Origin: an uncultured Parvibacter sp.
GTDB lineage: Bacteria > Actinomycetota > Coriobacteriia > Coriobacteriales > Eggerthellaceae
Assembly (NCBI GenBank): GCA_910587945.1
Contig: CAJUNI010000073.1
Location: forward strand, 1-10,953
Length of the DNA: 10,953 nt
Reading direction: 5' to 3'
The notes below the pieces were generated by a model, which worked only from the letters and a program-made list of their open reading frames with translations, searched no databases and was not told the origin of the DNA. Position numbers and translations under genes: made by a program. The first letter of the stretch is position 1. The number at the start of each line of letters is the position of its first letter. Shown here in pieces: positions 6,801-10,953 of this stretch.

Positions 6801-7243
6801 GGCTCCTCAACCTTTCCTCCTGCCGCCTCAATCTTAGCTTTAGCGGTGGCAGAAACTTTGTCGACCTTAACGGTAAGAGCTTTCGTGATTTCACCGTCGC
6901 CCAAAACCTTAACAGGAGCGTCAGCATGCTTGATGATGCCCTTAGCTTTCAGGGAATCGCCATCAACCACATCGCCCGCTTCAAACTTAGCCTCGAGGCG
7001 CTTTACGTTTACCGGCACATACTCCACGCGGTTAACGTTGCGGAATCCAGGGAGCTTCGGAAGACGACGAGCCAGAGGAGTCTGGCCACCCTCGAAGCCA
7101 GCACCCTTGCCGCCACCAGCACGAGACTTCTGACCATTCAGGCCACGGCCTGCGGTCTTGCCCGTACCAGAACCATTACCACGGCCTACGCGCTTACGCT
7201 TTTTAGTAGAACCCTCAGCCGGTCGCAGATCACTTAATTCCAT
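6794..7243 (-). CDS. rplO: 50S ribosomal protein L15
   Basis: L15 (149 residues) is a 23S rRNA-binding protein of the large subunit, needed for late assembly. The glycine/arginine-rich N-terminus (VGRGNGSGTGKTAGRG, about 19-34), GFEGGQTPLARRLPK, and the C-terminal globular half are typical. The ATG is preceded by AAGGAG nine bases upstream. A 163-base spacer with three hairpins separates it from rpmD, the largest gap in this operon. Its 3' end overlaps secY. Confidence 0.96.
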   Translation of the reverse strand: MELSDLRPAEGSTKKRKRVGRGNGSGTGKTAGRGLNGQKSRAGGGKGAGFEGGQTPLARRLPKLPGFRNVNRVEYVPVNVKRLEAKFEAGDVVDGDSLKAKGIIKHADAPVKVLGDGEITKALTVKVDKVSATAKAKIEAAGGKVEEPC

Positions 7244-7268
7244 GTTTGTTTACTCCTTGCTTTCGCAT

Positions 7269-7310
7269 CCATAGCGAACTTTTGCTATGGGCTGACAGAT
7301 CGCCGTCAGC
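7269..7310 (-). other. Two abutting hairpins upstream of rplO
   Basis: CCATAGC/GCTATGG (7269-7275, 7284-7290) and GCTGAC/GTCAGC (7291-7296, 7305-7310) are perfect inverted repeats, each with an eight-base loop. They stand directly side by side in the rpmD-rplO spacer. Neither is followed by a U-tract. A role in rplO leader control or mRNA processing is inferred only. Confidence 0.5.
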
Positions 7311-7357
7311 TAACTTCCATTATTTCCGTGCCACGGGTGATTTCCCCATTGCACGAC

Positions 7358-7386
7358 ACAGGGGGGAGATTGCTCTCCCCCACTGT
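7358..7386 (-). other. Very stable GC-rich hairpin in the rpmD-rplO spacer
   Basis: GGGGGAGA (7362-7369) pairs perfectly with TCTCCCCC (7374-7381) around a TTGC loop. Four more pairs (7358-7361 with 7383-7386) extend the stem past one bulged A. In the transcript it starts about 20 bases after the rpmD stop codon. No U-run follows, so it is not a classical terminator despite its strength. Confidence 0.65.
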
Positions 7387-7406
7387 AGTAAACCTAGGTA
7401 TGCAGT

Positions 7407-7598
7407 TTAAATCTCTTCGACCTCAACGAGGTGCTTAACTTTAAAAATCATACCGCGAACAGACTCATTGTCCACCTGGTCCACCGTACGGCCAATCTTG
7501 CCAAGACCCAATGCACGCAGGGTACGGTCTTGATCGAAGCGACGGCCGGTGGAGCTTTTCACCTGCGTAATGCGCAGGGTCTTTTTAGCCTCAGCCAT
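7407..7598 (-). CDS. rpmD: 50S ribosomal protein L30
   Basis: L30 (63 residues) is a small large-subunit protein. The sequence has the family's LRITQVKSSTG start, a central LRALGLGKIGRTV, and the terminal VRGMIFKVKHLVEVEE. Its start overlaps the rpsE stop by one base (TAATG at 7596-7600). AAGGAG at 7608-7613 lies eight bases upstream, inside the end of rpsE, so translation of the two is coupled. Confidence 0.97.
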   Translation of the reverse strand: MAEAKKTLRITQVKSSTGRRFDQDRTLRALGLGKIGRTVDQVDNESVRGMIFKVKHLVEVEEI

Positions 7599-8122
7599 TA
7601 TTTGGTCTCCTTCCAGCCAAAGATCTCGCCTACGGAAAGGTCGCGACGAGCAGCCACTTCTGCAGGAGTCTCAAGGCTGCGCAGGCCTTCAGCGGCAGCC
7701 TTAACAATGTTCATAGCATTGTTGGTGCCCAGAGACTTCGTGATAACGTTTTGGATGCCCGCGAGCTCCATGATGGAACGAACGGGACCGCCAGCCATAA
7801 CACCGGTACCGGGAACGGCAGGCTTAATCAAAACGCGACCAGCACCATATTCGCCCATGACCTCATGGGGAACGGTTTTCTCGGGAGTCAACGCCACGGT
7901 GAACATGTTCTTCTTGGCGTCTTCAATGCCCTTTTTGATGGCGGTAGGAACTTCTTGAGATTTACCCATACCAACACCGACACGACCATTGCCATCGCCA
8001 ACAACCACTAATGCGGTCAGAGCGAAACGACGGCCACCTTTAACTACCTTAGAAACGCGGTTGATATAAACCACGCGCTCCTGGAGCTCGGGGACGGTGC
8101 TTTCCTGTTGTTTGCGAGCCAT
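7598..8122 (-). CDS. rpsE: 30S ribosomal protein S5
   Basis: S5 (174 residues from this start) helps keep decoding accurate and contacts mRNA entering the 30S subunit. The N-terminal double-stranded-RNA-binding fold is visible as VVKGGRRFALTALVVVGDGN, and the second domain runs from about residue 80, with GTGVMAGGPVRSIMELAG near 105-122. A GTG two codons upstream (8128) is possible, but it is two bases from the AAGGGG ribosome binding site. The ATG at 8120-8122 has an eight-base gap and gives the usual MARK start. It lies 14 bases after rplR and overlaps rpmD by one base. Confidence 0.96.
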   Translation of the reverse strand: MARKQQESTVPELQERVVYINRVSKVVKGGRRFALTALVVVGDGNGRVGVGMGKSQEVPTAIKKGIEDAKKNMFTVALTPEKTVPHEVMGEYGAGRVLIKPAVPGTGVMAGGPVRSIMELAGIQNVITKSLGTNNAMNIVKAAAEGLRSLETPAEVAARRDLSVGEIFGWKETK

Positions 8123-8136
8123 AGCCACAACCCCTT

Positions 8137-8505
8137 CTAGAATTTCAAACCGGTCTCACGGGCAGCGTCAGCCAAGGCCTTAACGCGTCCATGATACAGG
8201 TGGCCACCACGGTCGAACACAACTTCCGTCACGCCGAGTTCCCGTGCTTTATTTCCAATGATGCTGCCCAGAGCAGCGGCGCCTTCAACGGTAGCACCCG
8301 AGGCGCCCGTGGCTTTGAACTCAGGTCCAAGCGTAGACACCGCGCAAAGGGTTTTGCCAGCTACGTCGTCGATGACCTGAACATAGAGGTTGTTGTTGGA
8401 GCGCGTAACGCACATGCGCGGCCGCGCGGGGGTGCCGGAAATCTTGCCGCGAACACGAGTGTGGCGACGGCGCAGACCGGCTTGCTTTTTCTGCTGCTTG
8501 TTCAT
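8137..8505 (-). CDS. rplR: 50S ribosomal protein L18
   Basis: L18 (122 residues) binds 5S rRNA together with L5 and L25 in the central protuberance. Typical parts are the basic N-terminus RRRHTRVRGKISGTPARPR, the NLYVQVIDD strand, GATVEGAAALG and the end VVFDRGGHLYHGRVKALAD with AARETGLKF. The ATG has GAAGGG seven bases upstream. It lies 32 bases after rplF and 14 before rpsE. Confidence 0.97.
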   Translation of the reverse strand: MNKQQKKQAGLRRRHTRVRGKISGTPARPRMCVTRSNNNLYVQVIDDVAGKTLCAVSTLGPEFKATGASGATVEGAAALGSIIGNKARELGVTEVVFDRGGHLYHGRVKALADAARETGLKF

Positions 8506-8537
8506 GATTATCCCTTCGAATCAGATGTCGAACGCGC

Positions 8538-9077
8538 TTAGTCTTTGCCAGCTTTGCCAACCTTGCGGCGTACGTACTCGCCTTCATAGCGAATACCCTT
8601 GCCCTTGTAAGGCTCAGGCTTGCGCCATTTACGAATGTTGGCTGCTACTTGTCCGACCTGTTCCTTCGAGGGACCGGTAACCACGATCTCGGTCTGGCTG
8701 GGCACTTCGAAGGTAATACCTTCGGGAGCCTCAACCAATACCGGATGAGAGTAACCAAGCTGCATCTCTAAGTCTTTGCCCTTAAGAGCAGCACGATAGC
8801 CAACGCCTACCAGCTGCAGCTTCTTGGTAAAGCCTTGAGAAACACCCTCGATCATATTGGCGATCAGGGTACGAGTAAGACCATGGAAGGCCTTAGCCTC
8901 ACGGCTGTCATCGGGACGGGTAACCACAATCTCGTCACCGTCGCGAGTGATGGTCATCATGGGCTGGAACGTACGAGTCAGTTCGCCCTTAGGCCCTTTA
9001 GCCGTCACCGTGGTGCCGTCGATGGTGACATCAACGCCAGCAGGAACGGCGATAGGCATTTTACCGATACGCGACAT
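8538..9077 (-). CDS. rplF: 50S ribosomal protein L6
   Basis: L6 (179 residues) binds 23S rRNA near the factor-binding site. It shows two repeated domains. The start SRIGKMPIAVPAGV and the hinge LQLVGVGYRA (near 88-97) are typical. The C-terminal signature PEPYKGKGIRYEGEYVRRK closes the second domain. A GGAAGG motif lies upstream of the ATG. Spacing to rpsH is 18 bases. Confidence 0.97.
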   Translation of the reverse strand: MSRIGKMPIAVPAGVDVTIDGTTVTAKGPKGELTRTFQPMMTITRDGDEIVVTRPDDSREAKAFHGLTRTLIANMIEGVSQGFTKKLQLVGVGYRAALKGKDLEMQLGYSHPVLVEAPEGITFEVPSQTEIVVTGPSKEQVGQVAANIRKWRKPEPYKGKGIRYEGEYVRRKVGKAGKD

Positions 9078-9095
9078 TGCTTTCGCCTTCCTTTC

Positions 9096-9494
9096 CTACC
9101 AGATATAGGCGATGACTTCGCCGCCGATGCCCTCTTTACGAGCATCGCGATCGGTCATTACGCCACGGGACGTTGAAATGATGGCGGTACCTAAACCACC
9201 AAGTACGCGGGGCAGATCATCCTTGCCTGCATAGATACGCAGACCCGGCTTAGAAATGCGCTTGATACCGCGAATGGTCTTTTCCTTTTTCGGGCCATAC
9301 TTGAGCGTAATCTCAAGGGTGCCGCGGGGCTCGCCATCCACAACCTCATAGGAGCGGATGTAGCCTTCTTGCTCCATAATGCGGGCGATCTCAACGAGCT
9401 TCTTAGACGTCGGCATGGATACCGTCGCCTTGGAGGCAGACTGAGCATTACGCACACGCGTAAGCATATCTGCGATGGGATCGGTCAAAGTCAT
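9096..9494 (-). CDS. rpsH: 30S ribosomal protein S8
   Basis: S8 (132 residues) binds helix 21 of 16S rRNA and is a core assembly protein. In E. coli it is also the translational repressor of the spc operon, acting at rplE. The start TDPIADMLTRVRNA, the IRGIKRISKPGLR segment, and the C-terminal signature TSRGVMTDRDARKEGIGGEV are all present. AAGGAG precedes the ATG. A 110-base spacer separates it from rpsZ, with only a minor inverted repeat (GGCGC/GCGCC, 9545-9559). Confidence 0.97.
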   Translation of the reverse strand: MTLTDPIADMLTRVRNAQSASKATVSMPTSKKLVEIARIMEQEGYIRSYEVVDGEPRGTLEITLKYGPKKEKTIRGIKRISKPGLRIYAGKDDLPRVLGGLGTAIISTSRGVMTDRDARKEGIGGEVIAYIW

Positions 9495-9604
9495 TTTGAA
9501 TTACTCCTTATGTTCCGTGATGAGCCTGAAGCGTTCGGTTCGTCGGCGCCCATAGCGCCTCCGCCTTTCACGCCGGCACACCCACTTGCGTCAGTCGATA
9601 CCTA

Positions 9605-9790
9605 TTACCAGGAAGACTTGGTGACGCCGGGCAGCTCGCCTTTGTTAGCCAACTCGCGCAGGCAAATACGGCACAGGCCGAACTTGCGATAGTAGCCATG
9701 AGGCCGTCCACAGCGCATGCAGCGATTGTGCTGGCGCGTGGAGAACTTCGGCTCGCGCTTGGCTTTAGCGATCATCGATTTCTTAGCCAT
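9605..9790 (-). CDS. rpsZ: 30S ribosomal protein S14, zinc-finger type (S14Z)
   Basis: This 61-residue S14 is the short zinc-binding type, with Cys24-x2-Cys27 and Cys40-x2-Cys43 spaced by twelve residues. E. coli-like S14 is about 100 residues without the Cys set. It binds the 3' domain of 16S rRNA in the 30S head. AAGGA lies four bases before the ATG. The zinc form is standard in the spc operon of Gram-positive bacteria. A zinc-free paralogue elsewhere in the genome is possible but cannot be seen here. Confidence 0.97.
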   Translation of the reverse strand: MAKKSMIAKAKREPKFSTRQHNRCMRCGRPHGYYRKFGLCRICLRELANKGELPGVTKSSW

Positions 9791-9810
9791 GCATTCCTTC
9801 TTTCTTGTGT

Positions 9811-9838
9811 GAGCAGGCTCTCCTTAATGAGCCTGCTC
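9811..9838 (-). other. Perfect 10-bp hairpin upstream of rpsZ
   Basis: GAGCAGGCTC (9811-9820) and GAGCCTGCTC (9829-9838) pair perfectly around eight bases. On the transcript the loop reads ATTAAGGA, itself Shine-Dalgarno-like. It ends about 20 bases before the rpsZ start. No U-tract follows. Confidence 0.6.
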
Positions 9839-9852
9839 GGGTCGAGGTTGCG

Positions 9853-9875
9853 CGACGCTGCCAAATGGCAGGTCG
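9853..9875 (-). other. Hairpin directly after the rplE stop codon
   Basis: CGAC plus CTGCC (9853-9856, 9858-9862) pairs with GGCAG plus GTCG (9867-9871, 9872-9875), with one bulged G and an AAAT loop. It starts two bases after the rplE stop. The plus strand shows TTTT next to it, but the minus-strand transcript has no U-tract, so it is not a terminator for this operon. Confidence 0.5.
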
Positions 9876-9877
9876 TT

Positions 9878-10423
9878 TTACTTGCTCTTGAAGGGGAAGC
9901 CCAGAGCGGACAGCAATGCGAATGCCCCTTCATCGTCCTTAGCCGAGGTAACGAACGTAATGTCCATACCGCGGGTACGATCAATCTTGTCGTAATCAAC
10001 TTCGGGGAAGATTAACTGCTCGGTGATACCCAGCGAGTAATTTCCACGACCGTCAAAGCTCTTCGGAGAGATGCCACGGAAGTCGCGCACACGAGGCAAA
10101 GCGGTTGCCAGCAGGCGATCCAGGAACTCCCACATACGGTCGCCACGCAGGGTTACCTTACAGCCGATAGCCTGACCCTCACGCACATGGAAGCCTGCGA
10201 TGGACTTCTTGGCGCGGGTGATGCAGGGTTGCTGGCCGGTGATAACACGCATGTCAGCTACGGCAGCGTCCAGCAATTTGGAATCGCCCGCAGCGCGACC
10301 AACGCCCATGTTGACAACGATCTTCTCAAGACGCGGAACCTCATTGATGTTCTGAATCTCAAGATCCTTCTCGAGCTTCGGAACAATCTCGGTCTTGTAC
10401 ATTTCCTTCAAACGAGGAGCCAT
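9878..10423 (-). CDS. rplE: 50S ribosomal protein L5
   Basis: L5 (181 residues) binds 5S rRNA and forms the bridge to the 30S head through the P-site tRNA. Key parts are the VPRLEKIVVNMGVG strand (29-42), TGQQPCITRAKKSIAGFHVREG (63-84), VTLRGDRMWEFLDRL, and the end signature GMDITFVTSAKDDEGAFALL. AAGGA lies eleven bases before the ATG, a little far. The spacers on both sides contain hairpins. In E. coli the S8 repressor acts at the start of this gene. Confidence 0.97.
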   Translation of the reverse strand: MAPRLKEMYKTEIVPKLEKDLEIQNINEVPRLEKIVVNMGVGRAAGDSKLLDAAVADMRVITGQQPCITRAKKSIAGFHVREGQAIGCKVTLRGDRMWEFLDRLLATALPRVRDFRGISPKSFDGRGNYSLGITEQLIFPEVDYDKIDRTRGMDITFVTSAKDDEGAFALLSALGFPFKSK

Positions 10424-10454
10424 AATGGTTTGAATCCTTCCTTCGATGAATTAA

Positions 10455-10497
10455 ACGCAGGATTTCCGACCCTGCGTCCCTTACTTTTGAGTAAGGG
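10455..10497 (-). other. Two abutting hairpins in the rplX-rplE spacer
   Basis: ACGCAGG/CCTGCGT (10455-10461, 10471-10477) encloses nine bases. CCCTTACT/AGTAAGGG (10478-10485, 10490-10497) encloses TTTG. They stand end to end, and in the transcript they lie between the rplX stop and the rplE ribosome binding site. Neither has a U-tract. This is where S8 controls the operon in E. coli, but I see no clear resemblance to the S8 target helix. Confidence 0.55.
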
Positions 10498-10502
10498 CCA
10501 TA

Positions 10503-10523
10503 GACACTGAACTATTCGGTGTC
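10503..10523 (-). other. Hairpin spanning the rplX stop codon
   Basis: GACACTGAA (10503-10511) pairs with TTCGGTGTC (10515-10523) around CTA, nine pairs with one G-U. The loop carries the TAG stop of rplX. Part lies in coding sequence, so it could be chance; it stands next to the two hairpins of the spacer. Confidence 0.35.
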
Positions 10524-10838
10524 GATATCCTTGCCACACTTCTTGCACACACGCACCAATTTACCTTCTTCGGTACGCTTGTGAGAAACGCGGGTAGCCT
10601 CTTTGCAGCTGGGGCACACCAACATCACATTAGAAACGTGAATCGGAGCCTCCATGGTGGAAATACCACCTTGAGGATTGGCCTGGGTAGGACGAAGAGC
10701 CTTCTTCATCATGTTGGCCTTCTCTACCACTACACGCTCCGTCTCAGGGATGGCGCGAATGACTTCACCCTGCTTGCCAGCATCTTTACCAGCGATGATC
10801 TTTACGATGTCGCCTTTTTTGACATGCATCTTGGTCAT
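10512..10838 (-). CDS. rplX: 50S ribosomal protein L24
   Basis: L24 (108 residues) starts assembly of the large subunit by binding 23S rRNA near the exit tunnel. The KOW motif is visible in KKGDIVKIIAGKDAGKQGEV (7-26), followed by KANMMKKALRPTQANPQGG. The C-terminal part has two CxxC pairs (Cys75/78, Cys98/101), a common zinc-ribbon-like form. The first ATG is kept because GGGAGG lies ten bases upstream; an internal ATG at codon 4 is possible. It lies 16 bases after rplN. Confidence 0.96.
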   Translation of the reverse strand: MTKMHVKKGDIVKIIAGKDAGKQGEVIRAIPETERVVVEKANMMKKALRPTQANPQGGISTMEAPIHVSNVMLVCPSCKEATRVSHKRTEEGKLVRVCKKCGKDIDTE

Positions 10839-10854
10839 AGTCTTGACACCTCCC

Positions 10855-10953
10855 CTACAGCGTTTCCGGTGCCAAAGACACGATACGCATGTACTTCTTA
10901 TCGCGCAGCTCGCGGGCTACCGGCCCGAAGATACGCGTACCGCGCGGCGTGCC
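10855..10953 (-). CDS. rplN: 50S ribosomal protein L14, C-terminal end only
   Basis: The last 32 residues and a TAG stop (10855-10857) are inside the window. They begin GTPRGTRIFGPVAREL and end IVSLAPETL, the conserved C-terminus of L14, a 23S rRNA-binding protein at the subunit interface. The rest lies beyond the window edge. It is the expected first gene of the spc operon, just before rplX. Confidence 0.93.
   Translation of the reverse strand, partial: GTPRGTRIFGPVARELRDKKYMRIVSLAPETL

Noticed and set aside
6788..7237. 149-codon plus-strand frame opposite rplO
   Set aside because: It mirrors rplO almost exactly, a typical shadow of a biased ribosomal gene.
7358..7386. The strong hairpin after rpmD as a transcription terminator
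   Set aside because: No T-run follows on the transcribed strand, and rplO, secY and adk downstream need to be transcribed.
8126..8128. GTG at 8128 as the rpsE start
   Set aside because: It is two bases from the AAGGGG ribosome binding site; the ATG at 8120-8122 has normal spacing and gives the usual S5 start.
9853..9880. Hairpin plus TTTT on the plus strand as a terminator
   Set aside because: All genes here run on the minus strand and no plus-strand unit leads into it; the T-run is short and overlaps the rplE stop codon.

Overview
The window looks like a Gram-positive chromosome, most likely an actinobacterium and perhaps a member of the Coriobacteriia. Evidence for this is the zinc-finger form of S14, a zinc-type adenylate kinase, a 63-residue L30, strong AGGAG-type ribosome binding sites and roughly balanced base composition. 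The lineage is an inference from general sequence character; no marker for it was searched. The window holds two unrelated blocks, and almost everything in it is assignable.

Left block (1-4632): amino-sugar catabolism in two converging units. On the plus strand lie the 3' part of an N-acylglucosamine 2-epimerase (AGE/RENBP family) and a ROK-family kinase-like protein with an extra N-terminal region of about 150 residues. On the minus strand lie nagB and nagA, closely coupled. The two units meet at a symmetrical, probably bidirectional terminator (2623-2653). A coherent route is ManNAc to GlcNAc (epimerase), GlcNAc to GlcNAc-6-P (the ROK protein, inferred), GlcNAc-6-P to GlcN-6-P (NagA), and GlcN-6-P to fructose-6-P plus ammonia (NagB). 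In this scheme epimerisation precedes phosphorylation, unlike the NanK/NanE order of E. coli.

Right block (4733-10953, all minus strand): the spc ribosomal-protein operon, read from high to low coordinates: rplN (3' end only), rplX, rplE, rpsZ (rpsN), rpsH, rplF, rplR, rpsE, rpmD, rplO, secY, adk. It closes at a terminator after adk (4733-4766). The usual next genes (map, infA, rpmJ, rpsM) are absent, and nagBA follows instead.

The most unusual observations are two. First, the ROK protein keeps the phosphate-binding and catalytic-Asp motifs but lacks the family's zinc site and carries an unassigned N-terminal region. Second, strong hairpins without U-tracts occur in most of the longer spacers inside the spc operon (rplX-rplE, rplE-rpsZ, rpmD-rplO, secY-adk). 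No mobile element, CRISPR array, tRNA, rRNA or phage gene was seen. No gene-free stretch exceeds 170 bases.
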